From Sphingobacteriales bacterium (lineage in GTDB: Bacteria; Bacteroidota; Bacteroidia; Chitinophagales; Chitinophagaceae), in contig SEFT01000008.1 of the NCBI GenBank assembly GCA_004144175.1, forward strand, positions 1-64,000: a stretch of 64,000 bases of DNA, in the 5' to 3' direction. The notes under the pieces are model-generated. The model was not told where the DNA came from, did no database searches, and was given only the letters and a program-made list of their open reading frames with translations. The position numbers were made by a program, and so were the translations under genes. Every line of letters begins with the position of its first letter. Positions within the stretch are counted from its first letter, which is position 1. Shown here in pieces: positions 8,031 through 16,484 of the stretch.

Positions 8031-8052
8031 CCATTCATAAAACACAAAGCAC

Positions 8053-8337
8053 ATGATTTACTTCATAATAGGCGTAATTGTCCTGCTATTAGCGAAGCGT
8101 TTTATTGACAAGGAGATAGTGCCTGCCGCCGTAGATATGTACCCCATATTTAGCCCGCTATTCTTAACCCGTCTGTTCTACTTTATTGTCGGGATATTCT
8201 GGCCTGTAGCGCTATGGATATTTGCTAAGTACTGGATATCTGATGCCCATTGGTGGTGCAAGGATAGAATCTTCTTACTGCGTGCATATCTCAGGCTATT
8301 ACGCTACCGCCGACACCTGAAGAGCAAAGCAGCCTAA
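8053..8337 (+). CDS. Small inner-membrane protein
   Basis: 94 residues with an N-terminal hydrophobic helix (2-16), a second long hydrophobic region (about 41-62, FYFIVGIFWPVALWIFAKYW) and a strongly basic C-terminus (LRYRRHLKSKAA) that should stay in the cytoplasm. Function unknown. Confidence 0.55.
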   Translation: MIYFIIGVIVLLLAKRFIDKEIVPAAVDMYPIFSPLFLTRLFYFIVGIFWPVALWIFAKYWISDAHWWCKDRIFLLRAYLRLLRYRRHLKSKAA

Positions 8338-8380
8338 CCATTTCTAGACCAAAATATAAAAAACAACAAGTAAACAGCTT

Positions 8381-8632
8381 ATGACTAAAGTAATAGTACT
8401 AGGTGATCCAGAATGGAAGCCAACCGGAACAAAACCAATAGAGTTTGTAAGCCTATTAGTTTCCATGACTTATTTGGACACGCCACTTTCAGGGCCTAAA
8501 GACTGGAACAGTTTAACTCTAGTCGGGAAACACAAAGATGGTTTAGATATAATGATTGTAAGCAGATTAGGTAACCCAAGAGAAAAAGCAGTACACCTCG
8601 GCTACTTCAATGACGGAGTAGTAGGAGAGTAG
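8381..8632 (+). CDS. Hypothetical phage protein
   Basis: 83 residues, alternating beta-strand pattern, no membrane span, no recognised motif. Separated by 43 bp from the upstream gene and 36 bp from the ParB-like gene. Confidence 0.5.
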   Translation: MTKVIVLGDPEWKPTGTKPIEFVSLLVSMTYLDTPLSGPKDWNSLTLVGKHKDGLDIMIVSRLGNPREKAVHLGYFNDGVVGE

Positions 8633-8668
8633 AAACAATTATTCACTTATAAAAAACACCACAGAATT

Positions 8669-9436
8669 ATGATTGCAACAATGACAAATGGCGCTACGGT
8701 GCCTACAGCCACAAAGCCAACAAACAAAGGCGGTGTAATGTCCACGAAGGACTACGCATTATTCCAAATTATCAGCGGGAACCGGAAGATTGATAAAAAG
8801 CACGTTGAAAAGCTCAAAGCTTCCATAAAAGACAACGACCTTTTTAACCCTATACTGGTAAATGAAGACTACCAGATAATAGACGGGCAGCACAGGTTTA
8901 CGGCCCTACATCAGTTAGGGATGCCGATAAAATACATGGTAGTACCTGGCTACGGTATCAAGCAGGTACAACTACTGAATACCCACAGCAAAAACTGGTC
9001 GGTTGACGACTATATGGAGTGCTATATAAGTCAAGGCATCAAAGATTATCAAACCTATAAAGAGTTCCGTCAAAGCTACGGGTTTACACATCAGCAGACA
9101 TTAGAGATACTCGGGGCAGGGAAGATAGGCGATAAAAACTACTCCCGCGTCTTTAGAGAAGGGCAGTTCAAAATCGGCGACCTAAACAAAGCGGTAGACA
9201 CATTCCAGAAAATTAACGCCTTAGGCAAGCATTATGATGGCTATAAGCGGCGCGGCTTCGTATCGGCAATTGTCGCATGTCTAAAAAACAAAAAGTTCGA
9301 CTTTGAAGTCTTTGAAAGCAAGCTGGTTTACCAAAGCAGGAAACTGGCAGGATGTGCGAGCACAGAACAATATCTGGCGGTCATTGAAGAAGTCTACAAT
9401 TACAAAAGCCGCGCTAAAGTCAGCCTTAAATATTAA
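8669..9436 (+). CDS. ParB/Srx-like nuclease-fold protein
   Basis: 255 residues. Residues about 27-110 carry the ParB N-terminal fold: IDKKHVEKLKASIKDNDLFN then PILVNEDYQIIDGQHRFTAL, with the IDGQHR motif at 71-76. In this superfamily the motif binds CTP or ATP or is part of a nuclease or sulfiredoxin-type site. The C-terminal half is helical and may bind DNA. Phage ParB-like proteins can act in transcription control or DNA processing. No parA is nearby, so plasmid-type partition is unlikely. An in-frame ATG at residue 24 is an alternative start. Confidence 0.8.
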   Translation: MIATMTNGATVPTATKPTNKGGVMSTKDYALFQIISGNRKIDKKHVEKLKASIKDNDLFNPILVNEDYQIIDGQHRFTALHQLGMPIKYMVVPGYGIKQVQLLNTHSKNWSVDDYMECYISQGIKDYQTYKEFRQSYGFTHQQTLEILGAGKIGDKNYSRVFREGQFKIGDLNKAVDTFQKINALGKHYDGYKRRGFVSAIVACLKNKKFDFEVFESKLVYQSRKLAGCASTEQYLAVIEEVYNYKSRAKVSLKY

Positions 9437-9442
9437 AAACAA

Positions 9443-9470
9443 GGCTACTCATGCGCCAACACGAGTAGCC
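9443..9470 (+). terminator. Hairpin after the ParB-like gene
   Basis: Perfect 8-bp inverted repeat GGCTACTC / GAGTAGCC with a 12-nt loop, 7 bp after the stop codon. There is no proper T-run, so it may be an attenuator or processing site rather than a strong terminator. Confidence 0.5.
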
Positions 9471-9512
9471 TCCTAGACTTTCTTAAAACCAATTCAAAAA
9501 TACAAACAAATT

Positions 9513-9794
9513 ATGAAGTACGAATATGGTGCGATGTCCTCACGGTACGAAGTAGAGGCTGATGATAAGCTAACCGCCTACGCGACTATGGTTTACCACT
9601 ACGACCGAAGTGCTCACTTAATAGCATTATATGCTCCTGAGGAAAGCAAAAAAGATTGTTGGATGTCATTTACAGGGGAAATATCGGTACGCCTAGATGA
9701 AATATTCGGCGGAGAAGGGGCATTTGATAAATATGTGACCGAAAACTTAGAGGCTGTAAAGACGTGTATAAACACGATAAAACGACTTGTGTAA
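9513..9794 (+). CDS. Hypothetical phage protein
   Basis: 93 residues, beta-rich first half (KYEYGAMSSRYEVEADDKL), helical end. Flanked on both sides by hairpins (9443-9470 and 9800-9832), so it may be transcribed or processed as a separate unit. Not recognised. Confidence 0.5.
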   Translation: MKYEYGAMSSRYEVEADDKLTAYATMVYHYDRSAHLIALYAPEESKKDCWMSFTGEISVRLDEIFGGEGAFDKYVTENLEAVKTCINTIKRLV

Positions 9795-9799
9795 AAGTA

Positions 9800-9832
9800 A
9801 AGCCTGCTGATACTGCGAATACCAACAGGCTT
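9800..9832 (+). terminator. Hairpin before the replication module
   Basis: Inverted repeat AAGCCTG / CAGGCTT with a 19-nt loop, 5 bp after the stop at 9794, and no T-run. It precedes a 168-bp AT-rich gap that leads to the replication initiator gene, a natural place for a new promoter. Weak as a terminator. Confidence 0.4.
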
Positions 9833-10000
9833 AAATGACCAACAAATTACTTAATACCAAAAATACAAAATCAGATGTACAAACAAAACAAAGCAACAAG
9901 TGTGCCAATTCCGAAATAATAATTGTGTGGTCACCTATAACCTATCACCTTCTTATCGAAAACACAGGATATATTTTTTACACACATTAATTACGGAAAG

Positions 10001-10996
10001 ATGGCAAGGATCAGAACAGTAAAGCCCGAGTTCTGGGGTGACGAGAAACTGGCACAACAACCTGAATCTATTATGCTGACATGCATAGGCCTTCTTACAT
10101 TTTCTGACGACTACGGAGTTGTAAAAGCAAATCATCTATGGTTGAAGAATCAAATATTTCCATACAAGGCTAATCTAAGACTGGAGGTTTTTTCTAAATG
10201 GCTTGAAACGCTGCAAAAGCTAGATATAATAATCCCGATCGTTCACAGAAACGAAAGCTTCTATTATATCCGCACTTTTCGCAAGCATCAGAAGGTAGAG
10301 AAACCCTCCAAATGGAGAAACCTGAAAGAGGAAGATATTATTCGTCTACTGATAGAGAAAGATTACTACCTGCAACAAGACGGCGATTGTCTCAAAAAAC
10401 ACTCCCCGAATAGTAGGGGAATAGTAGGGGAGCACTCCCCGCCTGATAAGGAAAAGGAAATAGTAAGTAGTAATAGTAAGGGAAGGGAAGCCGCTGAAGA
10501 GCTTTTTTTTAATGGCGAAAATTTAGAAAAAGGGGATAAGCCGCAAGCGCAAGCAGAAAGCCCCCCCTCTCCCGCGCCGCCCCCCCCAGAAGAAAAGGTC
10601 GTTATGCCGGAAGGATTTAGCGAACAGTTTGCCAAGATGTGGCAGCTATGGAAAGAGTACAAGGAAGAGGTTTGGAAGTTCAAGTATAAAAGCGTCAAGT
10701 CCGAACAGGCAGCAATAGCAACACTGGTAAAGAGCGGGCAAGGCAACGAAGAGGATTGCATTTACATCATTCAGTATTCAATTGGACGGCAGTGGGAAGG
10801 ATGTTACCTGCCGGACGAACTAAAGAAAAAGTACAATGGACAACAACAAACAAATACAAGCCAACAGTGGCAAGGTCCAGGCAACGCCGTACGAACAGAG
10901 GGTGGGTATAATGCCGCTTACAAAAGAGACCTACTTAACCGTATGGCAGGAAACCAAAGTAACGGCTTCTCAAACCCAGATGGAGGTACTCAGTAA
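10001..10996 (+). CDS. Phage replication initiator-like protein
   Basis: 331 residues. The N-terminus (MARIRTVKPEFWGDEKLAQ) is the signature of a common phage replication-protein family with a winged-helix domain (about 1-125). A low-complexity linker follows (about 128-205), rich in Ser, Glu and Pro. Its DNA holds an iteron-like cluster, a T8 run and C7 and C8 runs. A C-terminal helical domain (about 208-280, FAKMWQLWKEYKEEVWKFKY) resembles DnaT/helicase-loader-binding regions. The two-domain layout with repeats inside the gene recalls lambda O, whose origin lies within its own gene. Confidence 0.75.
   Translation: MARIRTVKPEFWGDEKLAQQPESIMLTCIGLLTFSDDYGVVKANHLWLKNQIFPYKANLRLEVFSKWLETLQKLDIIIPIVHRNESFYYIRTFRKHQKVEKPSKWRNLKEEDIIRLLIEKDYYLQQDGDCLKKHSPNSRGIVGEHSPPDKEKEIVSSNSKGREAAEELFFNGENLEKGDKPQAQAESPPSPAPPPPEEKVVMPEGFSEQFAKMWQLWKEYKEEVWKFKYKSVKSEQAAIATLVKSGQGNEEDCIYIIQYSIGRQWEGCYLPDELKKKYNGQQQTNTSQQWQGPGNAVRTEGGYNAAYKRDLLNRMAGNQSNGFSNPDGGTQ
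10400..10441 (+). other. Iteron-like cluster inside the initiator gene (candidate origin)
   Basis: Arrangement: CACTCCCCG, two adjacent AATAGTAGGGG units (10409-10419 and 10420-10430), AG, then CACTCCCCG again (433-441 of the 10-kb block). The CTCCCC and GGGGAG parts are inverted complements, so the cluster can also fold. Further AATAGTAAG units follow to about 10480, and then purine-rich DNA and a T8 run. Location within an initiator gene is the main reason to suspect an origin. Confidence 0.45.
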
Positions 10997-11480
10997 GCCA
11001 ACGCCCGAAATAAGCACAATAAACCGAGGTACAGGCAGCAGGGAGAATGGAATAATGGTAATGGAAATGGTAGTACTCTCCCTGCTGGAGTACTACGGTA
11101 TCGAGTGGAGCCCGTTGCAGATCCGCGAAACCGCTGAAATGATGTTTACGGAATTCTACTGGTTGCAGATAGCAGAGTTAAAACACTTCATTTTAAAGGC
11201 CAAAATGGGCGAGGCTGGTAAGATGTTCGCCGGTAGGGCGTTCCTGCCTGTAAACCTCATGGAATGGCTAAAGAACTATGCTCAGGAAAGTTTATGGATA
11301 CGCGAGGGTAGGTATATCTCAGATTCACTCGAAGAAAGGTACGATGAGCGCTGGGCATCTAAGGGCAAAAGAGAGGCAACCGAAGCCGACCCGATATACA
11401 TGCAGGAGAAAATCAAGCAGATGCAGCGGGACGTACAAAGAAACCAATCTGATAACGCTAAAACCGGAACAAATGGGTAA
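10980..11480 (+). CDS. Phage protein, possible helicase loader partner
   Basis: 166 residues from the ATG at 10980, overlapping the initiator gene by 17 bp. The frame stays open upstream to an ATG at 10836, which would give 214 residues and a 161-bp out-of-frame overlap. The conserved-looking core is helical (VLSLLEYYGIEWSPLQIRET, then FYWLQIAELKHFILKAKMGE). The gene follows the initiator directly, where many phages encode a helicase loader. No ATPase motif is visible, so a DnaC-type loader is unlikely. Function is inferred from context only. Confidence 0.6.
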   Translation: MEVLSKPTPEISTINRGTGSRENGIMVMEMVVLSLLEYYGIEWSPLQIRETAEMMFTEFYWLQIAELKHFILKAKMGEAGKMFAGRAFLPVNLMEWLKNYAQESLWIREGRYISDSLEERYDERWASKGKREATEADPIYMQEKIKQMQRDVQRNQSDNAKTGTNG

Positions 11481-11742
11481 CAAAGCAATAACAGTGCCTC
11501 CTCAATGGGAGCTATGGCAAATGAAAATACTCCATGCCCAATTTGGTAAGATGGACGTTTTCGACCTGTCAAAGAAAATAGGCAAGTCCCCTGTGTCAAT
11601 TATCCGTATCGGTAAGAAATACGTTAAAGACAAATGGGATAGCGGAGAAGCATCAACCGGACCAGTTTCAAGACCGCCAGCTATTTACAATGCCGGTGGG
11701 GTATATGATGCCTTGATGAATAAATACGTACCGATTCAATAA
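11473..11742 (+). CDS. Small helix-turn-helix-like protein
   Basis: 89 residues from the ATG at 11473, overlapping the previous stop by 8 bp. A longer frame to 11278 exists, but its first 65 residues read like a shadow of the preceding gene. The segment MDVFDLSKKIGKSPVSIIRI (about 27-46) has a helix-turn-helix pattern, and the flanks are basic. Likely DNA-binding. Confidence 0.6.
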   Translation: MGNKAITVPPQWELWQMKILHAQFGKMDVFDLSKKIGKSPVSIIRIGKKYVKDKWDSGEASTGPVSRPPAIYNAGGVYDALMNKYVPIQ

Positions 11743-11761
11743 CCCAAAAGAAAGAACAAGT

Positions 11762-12277
11762 ATGTCAAAAGTAATAACATTTAGCAGGAAATTCCCTGCA
11801 TATCATCCAAACAAAGGTGGGCCCACCTATTTCGTAGAAAAGGTATGGGAGGCAATAGAGCCTGGTGAGAATGAAGATGATAAAATAATAGCTCTATCGA
11901 AATATCAGGATCAAACAGAGCTAAACAACGAAATGTACCGCTACCTGCGCTACGACTTCGTAAAGAAGATCCACACCATACGCAATGGTGGCAGATGGAA
12001 GACAGGGGATAAGGCCAGCCTACGAGTGTGGAGCGGCCAGCCATATCATAGCAAGCAGGTAGAAATAGCGCCAGAAATAACTATCCCCTTAGTTCTGGAC
12101 TTCGAGCTAACCGAAATGCGAGATGTGTTTATTGACGGTAAAAAGTGGACTGATATGGACGTGTTGGCAAAGAATGATGGGCTTAAAACGGATGACCTGT
12201 CGGATTGGTTCAACAAGCCATTCAGAGGGCAAATAATATTCCTGACCAATGTAGATAACCCTTATGAGTGCAGATAA
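11762..12277 (+). CDS. ASCH/PUA-like domain protein (tentative)
   Basis: 171 residues. The block HTIRNGGRWKTGDKASLRVW (about 71-90) resembles the nucleic-acid-binding loop of ASCH-type domains (IR.G.RWK.GD). PYHSKQVEIAPEI and a beta-rich stretch follow. ASCH domains bind RNA or modified bases. The match is by pattern only. The stop overlaps the next gene by 14 bp. Confidence 0.55.
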   Translation: MSKVITFSRKFPAYHPNKGGPTYFVEKVWEAIEPGENEDDKIIALSKYQDQTELNNEMYRYLRYDFVKKIHTIRNGGRWKTGDKASLRVWSGQPYHSKQVEIAPEITIPLVLDFELTEMRDVFIDGKKWTDMDVLAKNDGLKTDDLSDWFNKPFRGQIIFLTNVDNPYECR

Positions 12278-12704
12278 TATCGGATTGTGCCCTATGTGTC
12301 CTGCTGGTACTGGAGAACACCTGTTAATAGCCGGTAAATGCAAGTATCACTTTAAGCACCCCGAAACACAGAAAGCCCCGAAAGCAGTAGTACTACAATT
12401 ACGGGAGCTGATAAAGCCAGCTATCAACCAAGTATCTGAACAGAAGAAAAAAGACGATTCTAAGTACAAAAAGCTGCGAAAAGTATTCCTGAAAGAGAAC
12501 GGCTACTGCATGGTACAAAAGAAAGGATGCACCGGTACAGCAACACAGGTACACCATAAAAAGGGCAGGATAGGCAAAGATTACTTGGATGTAACAACAT
12601 GGCTACCTGTATGCCCTACCTGTCACGATCACATAACAGAGCACTCTAAAGAAGCCATAGAAGAAGGGTACTCTGAAAGAAGAATAACTAAAATAAATAA
12701 GTAA
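12264..12704 (+). CDS. HNH-type zinc-binding protein
   Basis: 146 residues. The N-terminus carries a CPMC pair plus C26 and H29 that could form a separate zinc knuckle. The C-terminal half has the HNH layout: C82 and C89, the HH pair at 97-98 (QVHHKKGR), then CPTCH (117-121) and HITEH. HNH domains cut or nick nucleic acid with a single metal ion. It is far from the terminase, so it is more likely a recombination-type nuclease (NinG-like role) than a packaging partner. Confidence 0.75.
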   Translation: MSADNIGLCPMCPAGTGEHLLIAGKCKYHFKHPETQKAPKAVVLQLRELIKPAINQVSEQKKKDDSKYKKLRKVFLKENGYCMVQKKGCTGTATQVHHKKGRIGKDYLDVTTWLPVCPTCHDHITEHSKEAIEEGYSERRITKINK

Positions 12705-12708
12705 AAAG

Positions 12709-13440
12709 ATGAAAGATATAATCTCAACACTACAACAAAGATACCCGCAGGGTGAATATAGGATTCTAAAAGAGGTCCAATACCAGAACCGTTCTGCCGA
12801 CTTCATTATTGTTAGTCTATGGCCGTCCCGTGGGCTGTCAATTATTGGCATAGAGCGAAAGTCCTACCGAAGCGACTGGCTTAGCGAACTAAAAAAGCCA
12901 GCTAAAGCAGAAGCTATTTACAACTGCTGCGACTATTGGTATCTACTTACCGACAATGAAAACGTCGCCAAGATTGAGGAAATACCCGAGACATGGGGGT
13001 GGTTACATATCAAAGATGGTAAAACATTTGAAATGAAGAAAGCCCCCAGAATACCGCACGATAGCACCGATGTTAACAGGACGTTTGCAGTGAGCGTAAT
13101 AAGAAGGTCTACTGATGGTATGATACACGAAAGTGCCATCAAAGACCGGATAGAGGCAGCCAAGATAGAGGGGTCAGAGCAGGCTAAAAGAGAGTTGGAG
13201 CGCAGCAGAAAAAATGTCGCAAGCGAGTATGAATATCTAAAAAGGGCAGTAGCAGAATTTGAAGAAAAGTCGGGTGTTCAGATTCAATCATGGAGTGGCG
13301 CGAGAATAGGGGACGCTGTAAATTTTGTTCTACAAGGCGGCATCGAACGTCAAAAAAAGGAGCTGAACGAGTTACACGGGAGAACTACCCGAATACTCAA
13401 TGCTATTAACCTTGGCATCGGTGAACAAAAGACCGCATGA
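12709..13440 (+). CDS. MmcB-like PD-(D/E)XK nuclease with coiled-coil tail
   Basis: 243 residues. Residues 24-82 show the MmcB/restriction-fold pattern: D31 in ADFIIVSLW, then IGIERKSYRSDW with E49 and K51, then LKKPAKAEAIYNCCDYWYLL. These give the D-ExK catalytic set. The C-terminal 100 residues are charged and helical (KRELERSRKNVASEYEYLKR). The 4-bp overlap with the DUF1064 nuclease gene suggests both act in DNA repair or resolution during phage replication. Confidence 0.75.
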   Translation: MKDIISTLQQRYPQGEYRILKEVQYQNRSADFIIVSLWPSRGLSIIGIERKSYRSDWLSELKKPAKAEAIYNCCDYWYLLTDNENVAKIEEIPETWGWLHIKDGKTFEMKKAPRIPHDSTDVNRTFAVSVIRRSTDGMIHESAIKDRIEAAKIEGSEQAKRELERSRKNVASEYEYLKRAVAEFEEKSGVQIQSWSGARIGDAVNFVLQGGIERQKKELNELHGRTTRILNAINLGIGEQKTA

Positions 13441-13880
13441 AACTAACTACTAAATACCTGGAAGAGCAGAAGAGAGCAGGCCTTATCAAAGACTGGTGCT
13501 ATGTAGGAGATCCGGTAAAAGGGGGCGACGTTTCATCGCTCCCTTCAAAGAAGCCCCGAAAAGCCAAGTACAACAACGAAAAGGTAGAGGCAGACGGCAA
13601 AAAGTTCGACAGTAAGCACGAGTACGAGGTGTACACAGTACTAAGATTCAGAGAAGCGGCGGGCGAGATCACAGATTTACAGACACAGGTAAAGTTTGAG
13701 CTGGTAGGCAAGCAAGGCAAGGAACGCCCGATAAGCTACGTAGCAGACTTTACCTGGCTAGAAAACGGGGAACTGAATGTAGGCGATGCAAAAAGTGAAA
13801 TCACCCGCAAATTAAGCACCTACGTAATGAAGCGTAAGCTGATGTTATCGGTGCATGGTATAACGATTCAAGAATTGTAA
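13437..13880 (+). CDS. DUF1064 nuclease (phage resolvase-like)
   Basis: 147 residues. The family pattern is complete: ADGKKFDSKHEYEVYTVLRF (52-71), GEITDLQTQVKFEL (76-89), YVADFTWLENGELNVGDAKS (101-120). D104 and D117-K119 fit the endonuclease VII/I-like PD-(D/E)XK site. DUF1064 proteins are frequent in phage recombination modules and may cut branched DNA. Starts on a 4-bp overlap with the MmcB-like gene. Confidence 0.8.
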   Translation: MKLTTKYLEEQKRAGLIKDWCYVGDPVKGGDVSSLPSKKPRKAKYNNEKVEADGKKFDSKHEYEVYTVLRFREAAGEITDLQTQVKFELVGKQGKERPISYVADFTWLENGELNVGDAKSEITRKLSTYVMKRKLMLSVHGITIQEL

Positions 13881-13903
13881 ACACACACTTAAAAAAATAC
13901 TTT

Positions 13904-14173
13904 ATGAAAAAGGTACAGATTCAAGGCAAAACGTATCAGCTGACCAATGAGCCAGTAACAGAGGGGTGCCTATGCTATGGTAGTTGGGGGCTAAGCAATT
14001 ACCAAGACAATTTGAGGTGGGGGATTTGCGAAAAGGTGTCAGGCGGGATAGCTGAAATAGCCAATCAGTACGGCAACATATCTGCTATGCCAATAGGCGG
14101 CAATAAAAAATACCCTGACGCTTATGTTAAAAAAATAGTTCCCTGTATCAAGCCACTAACCTCAACCAACTAA
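13904..14173 (+). CDS. Hypothetical phage protein
   Basis: 89 residues, beta-rich with many Gly and Tyr (GCLCYGSWGLSNY). No membrane span. The pattern resembles small phage proteins that describe cellular 'status' domains, but no family can be named. Confidence 0.5.
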   Translation: MKKVQIQGKTYQLTNEPVTEGCLCYGSWGLSNYQDNLRWGICEKVSGGIAEIANQYGNISAMPIGGNKKYPDAYVKKIVPCIKPLTSTN

Positions 14174-14178
14174 ATAAA

Positions 14179-14664
14179 ATGACACAAGAAGAAAGGAAAG
14201 TATTAGCAGTGTTAAAGAAGGCTTTCAGATGCACTTACACATGGGCTGATAACCATGATGGCGACCTATACTGGGCCAGCGATGTGAGCCAAGCCAAAAG
14301 GGATTTTTTCCAGAGAAGTGAGGGAGAAAAAGAAGATTTCCTGTGTATAAGGGCAAAGCGTGCGCCTGACTTCGATTTGCTAGAAAATCCTAATCCGCAC
14401 CCACTTTTAAATGAGTTGTCCGACAAGCAAAAAGGCAAAATGGAACATGCAATAGGGCACGACTACTACAAAGATGAGCCTTATAGGAACCGTTACGTGT
14501 GTGAAAACGATGACGACATGGAGTGTTTAATAAGTAAGGGGCTAGCACATAAAGGTAGCCGTTTATTAGATAGCAATGTTTACTGGCTCACTGAATTAGG
14601 GATTGCCGTTATCAAGTCTGCGCACCCCATTTATAGAATGAATCTTCAAAACAATATCAAATGA
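14179..14664 (+). CDS. Hypothetical phage protein
   Basis: 161 residues, basic start, helical, no signal peptide. The end (GLAHKGSRLLDSNVYWLTELG) looks like a winged-helix tail, as in small phage DNA-binding proteins, but the match is weak. The stop overlaps the next ATG by 4 bp. Confidence 0.55.
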   Translation: MTQEERKVLAVLKKAFRCTYTWADNHDGDLYWASDVSQAKRDFFQRSEGEKEDFLCIRAKRAPDFDLLENPNPHPLLNELSDKQKGKMEHAIGHDYYKDEPYRNRYVCENDDDMECLISKGLAHKGSRLLDSNVYWLTELGIAVIKSAHPIYRMNLQNNIK

Positions 14665-15209
14665 AATACCAAGTAATAGACAACAACGGCAGGATTGAGA
14701 TAGTGCAAGATTTGGAAAGTGTAGAGCCAAAGCCAGAAGACTATGAAACTCAAGAGGGGTGGGAATCTGACTATTTCGCGTGGGATTGCTCACAACCCCG
14801 TACCATCCCCACCTTAGAAACAGACAGAAACCACTGGCTACCGCTAGTAAATACGGTTATAGATGAAAGTAAGGTGAAAATAGTCCCAATAGGTGGATGG
14901 GTGCCGTCATTCAGTAACCCAGATAACATGTTTTGTGAAGAGCCAGCAGAACCCTACGCCATCCCCGCTATTGCACCTAAAGACCCTGCTAATAGAATAG
15001 ATGCTCTAAGGGAGTTTACAGGTGACAAATGTGCATCCACAGAGAAAAAATACGAACAGTTTATTGCACCTAAAGAAGAAGAGATAACATGGGAGCAGGC
15101 GTTTAATGAGTTCAGCAGGATCATTGCCGACCCAAAAAGACTTTACCCTGTTGCGACATTCATAGAAATATGCAAACAAAATGGTTATTCACTCACCCGT
15201 AAAAAGTAA
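14661..15209 (+). CDS. Hypothetical phage protein
   Basis: 182 residues, acidic, proline-rich middle (EEPAEPYAIPAIAPKDPA), helical C-terminus. No motif recognised. Translationally coupled (ATGA) to the previous gene. Confidence 0.5.
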   Translation: MKYQVIDNNGRIEIVQDLESVEPKPEDYETQEGWESDYFAWDCSQPRTIPTLETDRNHWLPLVNTVIDESKVKIVPIGGWVPSFSNPDNMFCEEPAEPYAIPAIAPKDPANRIDALREFTGDKCASTEKKYEQFIAPKEEEITWEQAFNEFSRIIADPKRLYPVATFIEICKQNGYSLTRKK

Positions 15210-15215
15210 TAGTAT

Positions 15216-15596
15216 ATGAAAGAACAAATATTAATGACACCGCAACAAGCCAAAGAGGCAGGCTATACGCATTACGTACATGCAGATGGAAATTTTGAAC
15301 CAATTCATCCGCTTGACGAGTTGGGCGAATTCACTGACAAGTGTATAGTGCTTGTCGAGCCGAAACCGTATTCGCCTACCTGCGATAGTGCAGAAATCAT
15401 ATTAGAGCAACTGGCCGAGCAAATGCATTGCAGCATATGTAATGAATCAGGGGATGATACAGATGACGTTTATGATGCCATTAAATCAATCGACAAAGAC
15501 ATGCTACAGCCGTTTGTAGATGCCGTAAATGAAAAGCTACAAAAGATAAAATACTACAGTAGTACTAGCATCCTTCTCGTTAACCAACAACCATAA
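15216..15596 (+). CDS. Hypothetical phage protein
   Basis: 126 residues, acidic. The N-terminus (MTPQQAKEAGYTHYVHADG) has a pattern shared by several small Bacteroidota phage proteins. A CSIC pair lies near residue 72. No family assigned. Confidence 0.5.
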   Translation: MKEQILMTPQQAKEAGYTHYVHADGNFEPIHPLDELGEFTDKCIVLVEPKPYSPTCDSAEIILEQLAEQMHCSICNESGDDTDDVYDAIKSIDKDMLQPFVDAVNEKLQKIKYYSSTSILLVNQQP

Positions 15597-15601
15597 TTTC
15601 T

Positions 15602-16084
15602 ATGACAGAACAACAAATAAAAGAAGCTGCTGAAAAATGGTGGATAACGCTCAACACATTTGAGATAGCAACCTATGAAGAATTGTCGGTAGACGCATGG
15701 CAAGCCTGCGCAAACTTCATTCTTTCTCAACCAGTATCGGGAACAATAATAACCACGGAGAAACTTGAAAAGATGGACGAAGAGATTGATGAAATACTAG
15801 AGCATGAAACCCCTGAATCGCTTACAGAATGGCTAGATAAAAGAAGAGAAGCGTATGATTTTCTTTCTAAACCAGTACCTGATACTGGAATTAAAGAAGA
15901 GGTAGAAAAGATATTCGACAAGTTTGCTCCAAAAGGAGATAAGATTGAACTCCTTACAGCCCTCATAAAAGCCCACGGCATCCAGCAATGCAACAAAGCT
16001 ATCGATGATGCAGCGGAGAAAGTATCGCCCGAAATAGAAATAGGCAGAATAATTCAACAATCAATCCTCACACTTAAAAAGTAA
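15602..16084 (+). CDS. Hypothetical phage protein
   Basis: 160 residues, charged and helical. The start (TEQQIKEAAEKWW) and end are typical of small phage accessory proteins without known function. Five bp from the upstream stop. Confidence 0.5.
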   Translation: MTEQQIKEAAEKWWITLNTFEIATYEELSVDAWQACANFILSQPVSGTIITTEKLEKMDEEIDEILEHETPESLTEWLDKRREAYDFLSKPVPDTGIKEEVEKIFDKFAPKGDKIELLTALIKAHGIQQCNKAIDDAAEKVSPEIEIGRIIQQSILTLKK

Positions 16085-16088
16085 TTCT

Positions 16089-16484
16089 ATGATACAACTA
16101 ACACCAAATGTAATATGCCTGGAACTGCCGGAAGATGCAGCTAAGTATAGGATAGCTCATAAAGGAAGAGCTATCGAGGTAAAATACGAAGACGATACTT
16201 CATGGAACTTCATTGAAGAGTTTGAACACGAAATGTCCATCATAGGCTTACTATCCGACTGCTTACAAAATGAAACACTGGCTGAAAAGGTGGTGGAGAA
16301 GGACGAAACAATAGCAGGGTACATTTATAGCAAACCCTATATTATGAAGGGCTTCAAAGAGTACCCTAACGCCAATAGCGTACTTGGCAGGGCTACAATC
16401 TCACTAAAATCCCTCATATCCTCCCACTCTCTAGACCTAGCTAAAACATTTGTATTACTAAGTAATAAAAAAGAAACAGTATGA
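16089..16484 (+). CDS. Hypothetical phage protein
   Basis: 131 residues, beta-rich first half, no membrane span. The stop overlaps the following ATG by 4 bp. Not recognised. Confidence 0.5.
   Translation: MIQLTPNVICLELPEDAAKYRIAHKGRAIEVKYEDDTSWNFIEEFEHEMSIIGLLSDCLQNETLAEKVVEKDETIAGYIYSKPYIMKGFKEYPNANSVLGRATISLKSLISSHSLDLAKTFVLLSNKKETV

Noticed and set aside
8669-9436. Plasmid-type ParAB partition
   Set aside because: No ParA ATPase and no parS-like repeats nearby; ParB folds have many other roles in phages.
9835-9990. 51-residue Asn/Lys-rich ORF before the replication initiator
   Set aside because: Composition follows the AT-rich intergenic DNA; no conserved pattern; no room for a promoter otherwise.
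11278-11472. N-terminal extension of the small HTH gene
   Set aside because: Overlaps the preceding gene fully in another frame; composition (Arg/Cys/Thr-rich) is that of a shadow.
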